DNA of 64,000 bases, taken from assembly GCA_051278195.1 (NCBI GenBank), contig JBNMQM010000002.1, forward strand, positions 62,001-126,000, in the 5' to 3' direction. Position numbers and translations under genes: made by a program. Below are positions 18,269 to 27,529 of this stretch, in pieces. Each line of letters begins with the position of its first letter. Position 1 is the stretch's first letter. The notes under the pieces are model-generated. The model worked only from the letters and a program-made list of their open reading frames with translations. It ran no database searches and had not been told where the DNA came from. The stretch is from JAHRVQ01 sp051278195. GTDB lineage: Bacteria; Pseudomonadota; Gammaproteobacteria; Pseudomonadales; Azotimanducaceae.

Positions 18269-19276
18269 TTGGAATATCGCAGACTTGGTCGTAATGGCTT
18301 AGAAGTACCCGCGTTGTGTCTTGGTACGATGACGTTCGGTCTTCAGGTCGATGAAAAAGTATCGTTTGAGATCATGGATAAGGCCGCGGCTAATCGCCTG
18401 AATTTTCTCGATACTGCTGACGCTTATCCGCTGGGTGGTTCGGCAGACACCGTCGGTGAAACCGAGTCCATCATTGGCCGTTGGATGAAGCAGCGTGGCA
18501 ATCGCGATGGTCTGGTCATTGCGACTAAGTGTTTCGCGCCAACTGGCCGTAGACCCAATAATCGCGGCCTGTCTCGGCACCATATTATCGCCTCCATCGA
18601 GGCTAGCTTGAAACGTCTGCAAACCGACTATGTCGATATCTATCAATCCCACGGTTTTGACCCAGTTGTGCCAATCGAGGAAAGTTTGCGCGCCTTTGAC
18701 GACCTTGTGACGGCCGGTAAGGTGAGATACGCCGCGTGTTCTAATTATCCAGCCTGGCGTTTGGCAGAAGCGATCAGCACTGCCGAGAAGTTAGGTATCG
18801 CAGGTTATGCCTCGGTTCAGCCCCGCTACAATATGCTGTATCGAGAAATTGAAACTGAGTTGTTGCCATTGGTTCGGCATCACGGCTTGGGTGTGCTGGT
18901 TTACAACCCGTTGGCTGGCGGATTTTTGTCCGGCAAGTACAAGCCTGGTCAGGCGCCTGAAGAGGGCACACGCTTTACCTTAGGGACCGCTGCGGACCGC
19001 TATCAGGCTCGCTATTGGCACGACAGTCAGTTTGCGGCGGTAGAAACGCTGAAGCAGGTCGTTGAAGCCAAAGGCCTAAACATGGTGTCGGTTTCGGTCG
19101 CCTGGGTCTTACGCCAGCCTGGTATTACTTCTGCCATAATCGGTGCCAGTCGGCCAGAGCAATTAGACGATAATCTCGCGGCTTTGAACGTTGAGTTTGA
19201 CGAGGAACTGATTCAAGCATGTGACGCTGCCTGGTGGCAGTTGCCTCGTCGCCCTGTCGCTGACGGCTACCGATAA
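18269..19276 (+). CDS. Aldo/keto reductase
   Basis: 335 aa; TTG start with GAGAGGG upstream. A (beta/alpha)8-barrel NADPH oxidoreductase. The catalytic tetrad is visible: Asp and Tyr in LDTADAYPLGGS, Lys in VIATKCF and His in YQSHGFDP. The C-terminal cofactor site is the stretch SAIIGASRPEQLDDNL. The protein resembles the potassium-channel-beta/YajO-like AKR group, which reduces aldehydes and ketones in the cytoplasm. It lies between the RND pump and an amidase gene 27 bases downstream; no pathway is evident. The start region may fold into a hairpin. Confidence 0.93.
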   Translation: MEYRRLGRNGLEVPALCLGTMTFGLQVDEKVSFEIMDKAAANRLNFLDTADAYPLGGSADTVGETESIIGRWMKQRGNRDGLVIATKCFAPTGRRPNNRGLSRHHIIASIEASLKRLQTDYVDIYQSHGFDPVVPIEESLRAFDDLVTAGKVRYAACSNYPAWRLAEAISTAEKLGIAGYASVQPRYNMLYREIETELLPLVRHHGLGVLVYNPLAGGFLSGKYKPGQAPEEGTRFTLGTAADRYQARYWHDSQFAAVETLKQVVEAKGLNMVSVSVAWVLRQPGITSAIIGASRPEQLDDNLAALNVEFDEELIQACDAAWWQLPRRPVADGYR

Positions 19277-19302
19277 ACTGACTTACGTAAGGAAATTTCA
19301 GG

Positions 19303-20763
19303 ATGGATGAACTCGCTTTTTCTGATGCAACGACACTGGCACTAAAAATCAAACAAAAAGAAATCAGCAGTGTTGAGCTGCTGAATCACTTTCTCGATCG
19401 GATCGACCGCTACAACCCAGACATCAACGCGGTGGTTCTTTTTCAGGTCGAAAAAGCCCGTGCCCGGGCAGCGGCAGCTGATGCAGCGCTTGCGGCCGGT
19501 GAAGATTGGGGGCCATTGCATGGCTTACCGATGACGGTCAAAGAGTCTTATGACATCGAAGGGCTGCCGACGACTTGGGGAGACCCCGCTAACAAAGATA
19601 ATATTGCCGAGTCCGATGCTGTGGCTTGCGCAAGACTGCAAAATGCGGGCGCTGTCATTTTTGGTAAAACGAATATTCCTATCCATTTGGCCGATTTCCA
19701 GAGCTTTAACGATGTCTACGGAACAACGGGTAACCCTCACAATCTTGAGCGTACCCCGGGGGGTTCCTCTGGCGGTAGTGCGGCGGCATTGGCCGCAGGC
19801 TTAACTGGGCTTGAAATGGGCAGTGATATTGGTGGCTCTATCCGAAACCCCGCGCACTACTGCGGCGTCTTTGGTCACAAGCCCACATGGGGTGTTCTGC
19901 CCATGCGTGGGCACGCGCTCAAAGGGGTATTAACACCATCCGATATTTCTGTCATTGGGCCATTGGCCAGAAGCGCAGAAGACCTGCGGCTGGTGATGGA
20001 CATTGTGGCCGGGGCTGATGACATTCATACCCCAGGCTGGCAAATTGCGTTACCTGCCCCAGGCCAAAAGAGCCTTGCTGATTACCGGGTTTGTGTTTGG
20101 TTGGATGAGCCATCAATCGCGCCGGTTGATGAAGCGATGAAAGATCGCGTGCTTAAGGTTGCAAAGATGGTAGAAGCAGCGGGTGGTCATGTTGACTACA
20201 ACGATCGGCCAGACTTTGAGGTCTCAGCCTCTCATGATTGTTACACCGACCTTTTACACTCTGCTATGTCTGCGAGATCTGCTGAGGATATATTTGAAGC
20301 CGGGATAAAACGTCGAGCGGCGCTGGATAAAAGTGACCAGAGCCAACTCGCAAAAATAACTCGTGCGTCAACACTTTACTATCGTGAGTGGCATGCAATG
20401 AACGAGCAGCGTACTCACTTAAGGTGGGCCTGGCACGAATTCTTTAAACAGTACGATGTGTTGTTAACGCCGATGTGTATGACGAGTGCGTTTCCCCATG
20501 ATCATAACCCGAAGAGTTCGGAACGAATGATTCAGGTCAACAACTCGCCGGTGAATTATTTCGATCAAGTGTTTTGGGCTGGATTGACGGGTGTCTCATA
20601 TCTGCCGTCAACGATCGTGCCGACAGGTCTTGATAGTCAGGCACTGCCGATTGGTGTACAAATCGTCGCGAGAGAAATGGGCGATCTTACCAGCATCGAT
20701 TTTGCTAGGTTGGTGGATCGTGAACTGGGTGGTTTTGTCGCACCAGCTGCTTATAAAGACTAA
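19303..20763 (+). CDS. Amidase (amidase signature family)
   Basis: 486 aa. The Ser-cisSer-Lys triad is complete: Lys80 in MTVKESYD, Ser155 in GGSSGGSA and Ser179 in GSDIGGSIRNP. The family hydrolyses carboxylic amides to acid and ammonia. Without gatB/gatC neighbours and with the free-standing length, it is not the tRNA-transamidating GatA. A C-terminal WAGLTGVSYLPSTIVP closes the fold. It follows the aldo/keto reductase by 27 bases and could be co-transcribed. Substrate unknown; no signal peptide is present. Confidence 0.93.
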   Translation: MDELAFSDATTLALKIKQKEISSVELLNHFLDRIDRYNPDINAVVLFQVEKARARAAAADAALAAGEDWGPLHGLPMTVKESYDIEGLPTTWGDPANKDNIAESDAVACARLQNAGAVIFGKTNIPIHLADFQSFNDVYGTTGNPHNLERTPGGSSGGSAAALAAGLTGLEMGSDIGGSIRNPAHYCGVFGHKPTWGVLPMRGHALKGVLTPSDISVIGPLARSAEDLRLVMDIVAGADDIHTPGWQIALPAPGQKSLADYRVCVWLDEPSIAPVDEAMKDRVLKVAKMVEAAGGHVDYNDRPDFEVSASHDCYTDLLHSAMSARSAEDIFEAGIKRRAALDKSDQSQLAKITRASTLYYREWHAMNEQRTHLRWAWHEFFKQYDVLLTPMCMTSAFPHDHNPKSSERMIQVNNSPVNYFDQVFWAGLTGVSYLPSTIVPTGLDSQALPIGVQIVAREMGDLTSIDFARLVDRELGGFVAPAAYKD

Positions 20764-20869
20764 ACGAAATCATTACAAAGCGTTGCAAACCAGTGGCGCA
20801 TGCTTTGCGCTTCTGCCGTGTGGCTATGTCAGATAAAGATGGCGAAAGTGTCAAAAAAAGAGGACGAAA

Positions 20870-21517
20870 ATGAAAAGGTTATTGAGTGGTTTGTTGTTTT
20901 GGGTGCTTTCAGTTAGCGCCTCCGTCACCGTTAATGCGGCTAACCCCGTCGTTGAGATGTACACTTCTGCGGGTCTAATTGTGCTCGATTTGAACCAACA
21001 AATGGCACCGATAACCGTCGCTAATTTTTTGTCTTACGTCGAAAAAGATGGCTATGAAGGGACGATTTTTCATCGTGTCATTTCTGGCTTTATGATTCAG
21101 TCCGGTGGTCACTATGAAGACATGTCAGAGCTTGAGAGCGGCGAGCCTATTGTCAATGAGGCCGACAACGGGTTGAAGAACAAGGCGGGCACCATCGCCA
21201 TGGCTCGAATGAACGAGATCGATAGCTCAAAACGGCAATTTTTTATCAACGCGGGTAACAATGCGACGCTCGATCACTCGCAGCGAAGCTGCACACGAGC
21301 GGATGAAGCGAAAGTAGTAGCGGCGCTTGCTAGAGGCTTAAGGCGTCCGCAGACCTGCGGTTCATTTGGCTACGCGGTATTTGGCAGGGTAACGCAAGGC
21401 ATGGACGTCGTACGTAAAATTGAACGCATGCGAACGCAGCCCAAAGGAGCCCATCAGAATGTGCCGGTCGTGCCTGTCGTTATTGAGAAAATCATTCTAA
21501 GGGAGCCGGCTTTATGA
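20870..21517 (+). CDS. Secreted peptidyl-prolyl cis-trans isomerase (cyclophilin type)
   Basis: 215 aa. Residues 1-23 are a signal peptide ending VNA, so the protein acts in the periplasm. The cyclophilin core shows GTIFHRVISGFMIQSGG and KRQFFINAGNN, with the catalytic Arg in FHR. A cysteine-bearing insertion (CTRADEAK through RRPQTCG, around residues 140-165) is not part of the minimal fold and could form a disulphide. The ribosome site AGAGGACGAAA is good. The stop overlaps the start of the phosphatase gene by 4 bases (ATGA), so they are translationally coupled. Confidence 0.92.
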   Translation: MKRLLSGLLFWVLSVSASVTVNAANPVVEMYTSAGLIVLDLNQQMAPITVANFLSYVEKDGYEGTIFHRVISGFMIQSGGHYEDMSELESGEPIVNEADNGLKNKAGTIAMARMNEIDSSKRQFFINAGNNATLDHSQRSCTRADEAKVVAALARGLRRPQTCGSFGYAVFGRVTQGMDVVRKIERMRTQPKGAHQNVPVVPVVIEKIILREPAL

Positions 21518-23208
21518 ACGATTTTCCCTGCCGCTTGGTCCCAACTAGTTGGATTCGATATTGCATCCTCAGCGGTGTGTTGTCAGCGGTGTTGCCAGTA
21601 ACTGCTGCTGCCCTAGAAATAGATGCCAGCACTGATATGGAGGCAGACAAACCTGCGCTGGTCGTTGTGATCTCTATTGATCAGTTGCGTCGTGATCGCT
21701 TAGACCCAGAGATGCCCGGCGGCATCGGGAAAATCCTTCAAGGTCGTAATTTTATTGAGTCCCGCCTGGACCATGGCGTTACCACTACCTGTCCTGGTCA
21801 CGTGGTGATGCTAACCGGCGCCAATCCTTCAACTGCCGGCGTGCCTGGTAACTCCTTTATTGATAGGACTACCTTCGAGGGCCGTTATTGTGTGGATGAC
21901 AATGATGACGCCTATCGGGTGCTTGATGGTGACGATAACCGTTCGCCTCGCAATATCCGGTCGACTGCATTAGGTGACTGGCTGAAAAAGGCTGATTCAG
22001 CTAGTCGAGTTTTTAGTGTTGGTGGCAAAGACCGTAGTACGATCGCGTTGGGTGGCCAGCATCCGGATGGTGCTTTTTGGTACAACCGAAAAACGGGTAA
22101 TTTCACGACCAGTGGTTACTACTCGGATGAGCTACCCGGTTACGTTTCTGAGTTTAATGGCGAGGTGCCCGAAATTGATGGTCACATCGCGACTCTGCCA
22201 GAGCGTTGGGAGCACCCGGTAAGTGAGTTTCGCGCAGATGACTACGAAGGTGAGTCGGACAAGTTTTTGCGCGTTTCGGGGCACCCGATTCGAAGTGGCG
22301 AAGACATTTACGCGCAAATTTACGCGAGTCCCTATCTGGATAAACAGACCTTGGCGCTAGCCGCAATTGTTGCAAGAGAAGAGAAGTTGGGTGAGGGTGC
22401 ATCGACCGATTTACTCACTATTGCGCTTGCTGCCACTGATATCGTCGGTCACAGCTATGGACCACGTAGTGCGGAATCAGTCGACGCGCTGATTAAACTG
22501 GACCTGTGGTTGGGCGAACTGCTCGCTGAACTAGAAGGACGCCTCGGTAAAGGCCGGGTATTGATCGCCTTAAGTGCTGACCATGGCGTCGCGGAATTGC
22601 CGGAGTATTTGACCAATACAAACCAAAATCAGTGTCCCGAACAAGGCCGACTTTCGGTTAACGGATTTATTGCCTCGCTATATTGGAATATTTATCGCGA
22701 ATGGACCTTTCCCTTTACCCGGCCCGACAAGCTGGTAGTGTTTGGCGGGTCTTCATTTACGATCAATACCGATACGTTGCTGGCGTTAGGGCTTGAGCAA
22801 AATGAGGTGGTGGATTGGCTTGACGATTATTTGACTGACCAATCGATTGTCACTGCGGCGTGGACCCGCGATGAGATTCAAAATGGCACATCCGAGGTTG
22901 CCAGGTTGCTGCGAAATTCGTTTGTCCCCGACAGAAGTGGTGATGTCTTGGCTCAGTTGGCGCCAGATTGCATACTTAGGCCGGATGGCGGTACTACCCA
23001 CGGGTCGGTTTATGGCTACGATCGAGATGTTCCCATGGTGTTTTATGGGTGGCGTGTGTCAGCGGGTCAAATACCTGGGACTGCCCACACTGTGGATATC
23101 GGACCAAGTCTGGCTAATCACCTTGGTATCTCTATGCCGGCAGGATTGGACGGACAGGCGCATCAGCTCTCTTTAAACCCCCGTTCAACTATGCCGCTTG
23201 CCCGATAA
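21514..23208 (+). CDS. PafA-like secreted alkaline phosphatase / phosphodiesterase
   Basis: 564 aa with an N-terminal hydrophobic signal (about 14-33). The alkaline-phosphatase superfamily metal site is visible: ISIDQLRRD (Asp56), nucleophile Thr92 in TTTCPGHVVMLTG, TDIVGHSYGP and SADHGVAEL. A Thr nucleophile followed by Cys-x-Gly-His is the pattern of PafA-type phosphate-irrepressible phosphatases and NPPs, which release phosphate from monoesters in the periplasm. It is coupled to the cyclophilin gene, which may help its folding. With the phytase at 61 kb it adds to the phosphorus-scavenging capacity of the window. Confidence 0.9.
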   Translation: MNDFPCRLVPTSWIRYCILSGVLSAVLPVTAAALEIDASTDMEADKPALVVVISIDQLRRDRLDPEMPGGIGKILQGRNFIESRLDHGVTTTCPGHVVMLTGANPSTAGVPGNSFIDRTTFEGRYCVDDNDDAYRVLDGDDNRSPRNIRSTALGDWLKKADSASRVFSVGGKDRSTIALGGQHPDGAFWYNRKTGNFTTSGYYSDELPGYVSEFNGEVPEIDGHIATLPERWEHPVSEFRADDYEGESDKFLRVSGHPIRSGEDIYAQIYASPYLDKQTLALAAIVAREEKLGEGASTDLLTIALAATDIVGHSYGPRSAESVDALIKLDLWLGELLAELEGRLGKGRVLIALSADHGVAELPEYLTNTNQNQCPEQGRLSVNGFIASLYWNIYREWTFPFTRPDKLVVFGGSSFTINTDTLLALGLEQNEVVDWLDDYLTDQSIVTAAWTRDEIQNGTSEVARLLRNSFVPDRSGDVLAQLAPDCILRPDGGTTHGSVYGYDRDVPMVFYGWRVSAGQIPGTAHTVDIGPSLANHLGISMPAGLDGQAHQLSLNPRSTMPLAR

Positions 23209-23239
23209 AACAAACATCAGCAGCAACAACAACATGGGC

Positions 23240-23734
23240 TTAGCTGATCAGATTGTCGAGGCCGACGACAAGTAGCCCGAGCCCTGTGGTCCAGATGGCA
23301 CAAGCCGTTAAATCGAGCAGGGTGTACTTCCAACGTGGCATCCCACTGACGCCAACGAGTAGCGGTACGAGGCTTCTGATTGCGGTCATCAAGCGACCGA
23401 AAATGATCGCGTATCCGCCAAACCGACGAATCATGTTTTCAGATCTGTCGATAAATTTACGTCGTTTGCTTGCAAATGCGGTGTGATGAAACCGCGGGCC
23501 GAGCCAGAGGCCTAGATAATAGCCACTGTGGTCGGCAATCGTGGCGCCCAGAAATGCTAAGGGCAGCATTTGTGGCAGGGTTGCAATCTGTTCGGTGTAC
23601 ATCAATGTGCAAACGGATAGCAGGATAATGCCGGACACGAAAATCCCAATACCCACAAAGGCTTCAAGAAACGCGATCACAGGTACAATGATCAGGGCAT
23701 ATTCCTGATTGTCTCGTAGCCAATTCAGAATCAC
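23240..23734 (-). CDS. DedA-family membrane protein
   Basis: 164 aa with four to five hydrophobic segments. FVGIGIFVSG near the N-terminus, GATIADHSGYYLG and RFGGYAIIFGRLMTAIRSLVPLLVG are the family landmarks; the Arg-x6-Arg stretch after the loop matches the conserved DedA motif. At 164 residues it is shorter than E. coli YqjA/DedA (about 220), lacking part of the C-terminus. DedA proteins are inner-membrane transporters needed for proton-motive force and for recycling undecaprenyl phosphate or phosphatidylethanolamine. Confidence 0.9.
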   Translation of the reverse strand: MILNWLRDNQEYALIIVPVIAFLEAFVGIGIFVSGIILLSVCTLMYTEQIATLPQMLPLAFLGATIADHSGYYLGLWLGPRFHHTAFASKRRKFIDRSENMIRRFGGYAIIFGRLMTAIRSLVPLLVGVSGMPRWKYTLLDLTACAIWTTGLGLLVVGLDNLIS

Positions 23735-23749
23735 TTGGTCGATGTTGAA

Positions 23750-23769
23750 CGCCTCCCGTTAGAGAGGCG
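23750..23769 (-). terminator. GC-rich hairpin after the thioredoxin gene
   Basis: CGCCTC and GAGGCG form a 6-bp stem with an 8-base loop between the thioredoxin stop and the DedA start on the minus strand. It is not followed by a clear run of T, so it is at best a weak terminator or a processing hairpin. Confidence 0.3.
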
Positions 23770-23831
23770 CATATTAGCAAAGACCCTTTGCTACGTGTAG
23801 GTAATTGCGGGGCAACGTTTGCGGAGCGCTT

Positions 23832-24095
23832 CTATGCAGCCAGTAAAGCTTCTAGCTGCTGTCGATTCAGAGTGCCCCGATGCGTGCTCACGATAGCGTT
23901 ATGCTCATCCAACAACACAAGTGTTGGAATAGCCCTTACGGAATGTTGTTGAATCAACTTTTGGTTTTCTTGATCATCAACATTAACGGTCTGAAGTTGA
24001 ACGTCTTTTGCATTCGACAGGACGTCCTTCACCAGCGGTTTAATCTGCTGACAAGGGCCGCACCAGTCGGCTTCAAACTTGAGTAAGGTTTTCAT
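23832..24095 (-). CDS. Small thioredoxin
   Basis: 87 aa, shorter than E. coli thioredoxin (109) because the first strand and helix are missing. The active site is WCGPCQQIKP with Cys12 and Cys15; the conserved cis-Pro lies in VRAIPTLVLLD. A cytoplasmic disulphide reductase function is likely. Such short forms occur in archaea, anaerobes and phages as well as in bacterial side copies. It is divergent from the thiolase gene, and a dyad element lies between the two. Confidence 0.9.
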   Translation of the reverse strand: MKTLLKFEADWCGPCQQIKPLVKDVLSNAKDVQLQTVNVDDQENQKLIQQHSVRAIPTLVLLDEHNAIVSTHRGTLNRQQLEALLAA

Positions 24096-24183
24096 GGTTG
24101 AGCTCCTATCTATTACAGGTTGAGGGTAGCATTATATTCATTCCATTAAGGGTTATTAAACTACCTAAATAGCATATTGTTAA

Positions 24184-24198
24184 TTCCAATACGGAATG
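24184..24198. promoter_or_regulatory. Candidate operator palindrome ATTCC-N5-GGAAT
   Basis: A perfect 5-bp dyad with a 5-base centre lies in the divergent thioredoxin/thiolase intergenic region, 74 bases before the thiolase start. A longer 8-bp inverted repeat (TTCATTCC at 24137-24144, GGAATGAA at 24193-24200) shares its right arm. Dimeric regulators of the TetR/GntR type use sites of this shape; the regulator is unknown. Confidence 0.3.
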
Positions 24199-24271
24199 AA
24201 ATGATAGATTTGTGATGGGGTGAGTGAGCACAGTACAATCGAACGAACGAAAAAACCCAGAGGGAAAAACA

Positions 24272-25501
24272 ATGACAGAAGCGTGGATTATTGATGGCGT
24301 GCGTTCTCCGAGAGGACGAGGCAAGCCAGGTGTGGGTAGCTTAAGTGAGATTCACCCGCAGCGAATCATGGCTCAAGTGCTGAACGGTCTTCGCGACAAA
24401 GTCGGTTTTGATCCGGCTGATGTTGAAGATGTCGTGGCGGGTTGTGGCTCCGGCAGTGGTGATCATGCCCATGATATCGCGCGGTTGTCGGTTTTGGATG
24501 CCGGTTGGCCCACCAGTACGCCAGGCGTCACCTTGCATCGTTTCTGCGGTTCCGGGCAACAGGCTGTGACATTTGCCGCGATGGGTATTATGTCGGGCCA
24601 GCAAGACCTGGTGGTTGGCGCTGGCGTTGAGTCTATGTCGCGCTATTCGCCAACACATACCGATGGCTTTACCGCCAATAACCCGCATTTATTTGCACAA
24701 TACCCGTTGATTTCTCAAGGTATCTCGGCGGATTTGATTGCCACCATAGAAGGTTTTAGTCGAGAAGATGTCGACCGTTATGCTGTGATGAGCCAGGACC
24801 GCGCGGCGGTCTCCATCGAGGACGGTCGGTTTAATGCGTCTCTTGTGCCGATTTACCACAACGATGGCAAATTGGCGCTTGATCGAGACGAGCATCCTCG
24901 CCCCGGCACCACTATGGAAAGTATGACGGGTCTAAATCCCTCATTTGAAAAAATGGGCAAGACCCTGTTTGAAGGGCAGGTCAAAACGTTGGATGATATC
25001 TGTAAGGATGTTTATCCCGATGTTGCTGAGGTGATTCACGTACATCACGCCGGTAACTCATCCGGTGTTGTGGACGGTGCCAGTGCAATCCTGCTGGCTT
25101 CACCGCAGTATGCAAAAGCGCATGGTTTGAAACCCCGCGCAAGAATTCGTCAGACCGCAACCGCCGGTACCGAACCGGTGATTATGTTGACGGCGCCAGG
25201 CCCAGCAGCACGAATTTGTTTAAAGAAAGCAGGTATGACGATTGACGATATTGATCTGTTTGAAATCAATGAGGCTTTTGCAGCAGTTGTTCTGAAATTT
25301 CAAAAAGACTTGGGTGTTTCCGACGATAAAATCAATGTCTGCGGTGGTGCTATTGCTTTGGGCCACCCGATTGGCGCGACCGGGCCTATGTTGATCCAGA
25401 CGGTGCTGGACGAACTTGAGCGACAGGATAAAACAACGGCCTTGATTGCGATGTGTACGGGCGGTGGTATGGGCACGGCGACGATTATCGAGCGTATCTA
25501 A
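24272..25501 (+). CDS. Acetyl-CoA acetyltransferase (thiolase)
   Basis: 409 aa from the ATG at 24272, chosen because AGAGGG lies 7 bases upstream and residue 1 begins the conserved MTEAWIIDGVRSP; a GTG at 24224 would add 16 unconserved residues. Thiolase residues: nucleophile Cys92 in HRFCGSGQQ, NEAFAA, His in ALGHPIGATG and second Cys in CTGGGMGTA. It performs thiolytic cleavage or Claisen condensation of acyl-CoAs, typically as FadA/FadI in beta-oxidation or in PHB synthesis. No FadB partner is adjacent. The next gene encodes a carboxylesterase. Confidence 0.94.
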   Translation: MTEAWIIDGVRSPRGRGKPGVGSLSEIHPQRIMAQVLNGLRDKVGFDPADVEDVVAGCGSGSGDHAHDIARLSVLDAGWPTSTPGVTLHRFCGSGQQAVTFAAMGIMSGQQDLVVGAGVESMSRYSPTHTDGFTANNPHLFAQYPLISQGISADLIATIEGFSREDVDRYAVMSQDRAAVSIEDGRFNASLVPIYHNDGKLALDRDEHPRPGTTMESMTGLNPSFEKMGKTLFEGQVKTLDDICKDVYPDVAEVIHVHHAGNSSGVVDGASAILLASPQYAKAHGLKPRARIRQTATAGTEPVIMLTAPGPAARICLKKAGMTIDDIDLFEINEAFAAVVLKFQKDLGVSDDKINVCGGAIALGHPIGATGPMLIQTVLDELERQDKTTALIAMCTGGGMGTATIIERI

Positions 25502-25519
25502 AAAATAGGTTATCGAAAT

Positions 25520-25540
25520 GGCCGGTCTAAGCAGCCGGCC
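25520..25540 (+). other. Intergenic GC hairpin between thiolase and carboxylesterase genes
   Basis: GGCCGG and CCGGCC form a 6-bp stem around a 9-base loop 19 bases after the thiolase stop. No T-run follows, so it may slow or protect the transcript rather than terminate it. Confidence 0.35.
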
Positions 25541-25583
25541 TAAACAGCCTTTCTAAGCAAAGTATGAGTACCGAGGGGAAATC

Positions 25584-27068
25584 ATGAGTGAAGCGATGAA
25601 TCTAGCGACCGAGACCATTGTCGAGACAACGTACGGCCCTATCGAGGGCAAGATTAAGAATGACGTTGTGCTTTTTTCTGGTGTGCCTTATGCCGCGCCG
25701 CCGATCGGTGATTTGCGCTTTAAAGCAACTCAGCCCCATGTTGGGTGGCAGGAGGTAAGGCCTGCACTTCGCTTCTCGCCTGCGGCCCCGCAGTTACCTG
25801 GCGGTGGCATGACGGACGCGTTACCTGTTAATTGGGATGAAGACTGTCTCTATCTGAATATCTGTACCCCGGCCGCCGATGATAAAAAGCGCCCTGTATT
25901 CTTCTGGATTCATGGTGGTGCTTATCGAACTGGACAGGGTGCAGTCCCCTGGTATAACGGTGCTCAATTCGCGAAGAACGGCGACATCGTTGTGGTCAGC
26001 ATTAACTACCGCATGGGTGCTTTAGGGTTTGCTAATCTGAGCCGCTTTGGCGATGAGTTTGAAACCTCTGGTGCTAATGGCACGCTGGATCAAATTTCAG
26101 CGCTCAATTGGGTGATCGACAATATTGCCAAATTTGGCGGAGATCCGTCGCAGATTACAGTGGCAGGGGAATCTGCTGGTGCTTTCAGCGTCGGGACGCT
26201 GCTGGCGTCACCGCGCTCTGAAGGTCGGTTTAAGCGCGCCATTCCACAAAGTGGTGCGAGCCAACATACTATTCCTGCTGCCGTGACACAAAACGTGGCA
26301 GATTGTTTCCTGCAGAAAGCTGGCGCTGCAAGCGTAGAAGCATTGATGGCACTATCTGCTGACGAAATTTTGCAGGCGCAAGCAGCAGTGGAACAGGCAG
26401 CAATGAAAGGTGAAATTGCTGACCTCTCTAACATTCAGCCTTTTTACCCAGCGGAAGGTAACTCAGTGGTGCCAGTGATGCCGCTTGAAGCAATAAAAGC
26501 GGGCGCCAGTGCCAGTGTCGATATCCTCATTGGCACGAACAAGGATGAGTCAACGCTCTTTATCACTGAAGGCTATGATGACGAAAAGTTAAGCCGAGGC
26601 GCCGCGCAATATGGGGCTGATGATCGGTTGGTTGATGTTTATCGAGCATGTTTTCCCGATGCTTCCGCAACAGAGTTAGCCGTGCAAATTCAAACTGACT
26701 TCAGTTTCAGGATTCCAGCCATTCGCTTAGCGGAAGCACGTCAAGACCAGCCAGGCAAAACTTTTATGTATCTCTTTGCCTGGGAATCGCGCGTCGGGCA
26801 TCTCAAGTCGACGCATGCCTTAGAGATTCCGTTTGTCTTCGATAATTTAAATGCTGCCGGTGTTAAAGCCTTCATTGGCCCAGGAGAGATGCCGCAGGGC
26901 GTTGCTGATGTGATGCATCAAGCCTGGATTGATTTTATTCGCGACGGCAAACCTGGTTGGATTGAATACGATCTTGAGCGCCGCCTCAGCATGCGTTTTG
27001 ATACAGAGTCGGCCACAGTAGATGACCCCGATGATCAAAAACGCCAAGCCTGGCAGGGTATTCGCTGA
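25584..27068 (+). CDS. Type-B carboxylesterase
   Basis: 494 aa alpha/beta hydrolase of the carboxylesterase/cholinesterase family. FSGVPYAAPPIGDLRF, EDCLYLNIC and FFWIHGGAY (oxyanion hole) lead to nucleophile Ser197 in GESAGAFS; Glu in NKDEST and His in STHALEIPF complete the triad. No signal peptide, so it is cytoplasmic, unlike most animal relatives. The start has GAGGGGAAATC upstream. The 2Fe-2S gene of the Mo-hydroxylase starts 2 bases after its stop, so the three genes probably form one operon in which an ester is cleaved and the product is then oxidised. Confidence 0.93.
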   Translation: MSEAMNLATETIVETTYGPIEGKIKNDVVLFSGVPYAAPPIGDLRFKATQPHVGWQEVRPALRFSPAAPQLPGGGMTDALPVNWDEDCLYLNICTPAADDKKRPVFFWIHGGAYRTGQGAVPWYNGAQFAKNGDIVVVSINYRMGALGFANLSRFGDEFETSGANGTLDQISALNWVIDNIAKFGGDPSQITVAGESAGAFSVGTLLASPRSEGRFKRAIPQSGASQHTIPAAVTQNVADCFLQKAGAASVEALMALSADEILQAQAAVEQAAMKGEIADLSNIQPFYPAEGNSVVPVMPLEAIKAGASASVDILIGTNKDESTLFITEGYDDEKLSRGAAQYGADDRLVDVYRACFPDASATELAVQIQTDFSFRIPAIRLAEARQDQPGKTFMYLFAWESRVGHLKSTHALEIPFVFDNLNAAGVKAFIGPGEMPQGVADVMHQAWIDFIRDGKPGWIEYDLERRLSMRFDTESATVDDPDDQKRQAWQGIR

Positions 27069-27070
27069 GC

Positions 27071-27526
27071 GTGATCACACTCAAAGTAAACGGTCAGTCG
27101 GTCGAGATTGATATTGAGCCAGAAACGCCACTGTTGTGGGTGTTGCGAGATAACTTAAATCTCACTGGCACCAAGTACGGTTGTGGTATTGGCCAGTGCG
27201 GCTCTTGTACTGTACATCTTAACGGCCATGCGGTGCGGTCATGTACCACCACCGCGGCTGACGCCCAGAATTTTGAAATCGTGACGATTGAGGGCCTGTC
27301 GGAAAATGCTGACCATCCGGTGCAGAAAGCCTGGATAGAAGGTGACGTGCCTCAATGTGGTTACTGCCAATCGGGTCAGATAATGGCCGCGGCTGCGTTA
27401 TTGCGTCAAACGAAGTCACCTTCGGATGACGAAATTGATTCCGCCATGACCAATATTTGTCGGTGTGGCACCTACCCTGGAATACGCGCTGCGATCAAGC
27501 AAGCCGCATTAGGCCAGGGTGGTTAG
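27071..27526 (+). CDS. 2Fe-2S subunit of an isoquinoline-1-oxidoreductase-type Mo-hydroxylase
   Basis: 151 aa; GTG start 2 bases after the esterase stop. An N-terminal plant-type ferredoxin cluster is bound by Cys38, Cys43, Cys46 and Cys58, and the C-terminal four-helix cluster by Cys96, Cys99, Cys130 and Cys132. This is the small subunit of two-subunit xanthine-oxidase-family enzymes of the IorAB type, which pass electrons to an outside acceptor such as a cytochrome. The large subunit gene starts 3 bases downstream. There is no FAD subunit, which fits the Ior pattern. Confidence 0.95.
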   Translation: MITLKVNGQSVEIDIEPETPLLWVLRDNLNLTGTKYGCGIGQCGSCTVHLNGHAVRSCTTTAADAQNFEIVTIEGLSENADHPVQKAWIEGDVPQCGYCQSGQIMAAAALLRQTKSPSDDEIDSAMTNICRCGTYPGIRAAIKQAALGQGG

Positions 27527-27529
27527 ACT

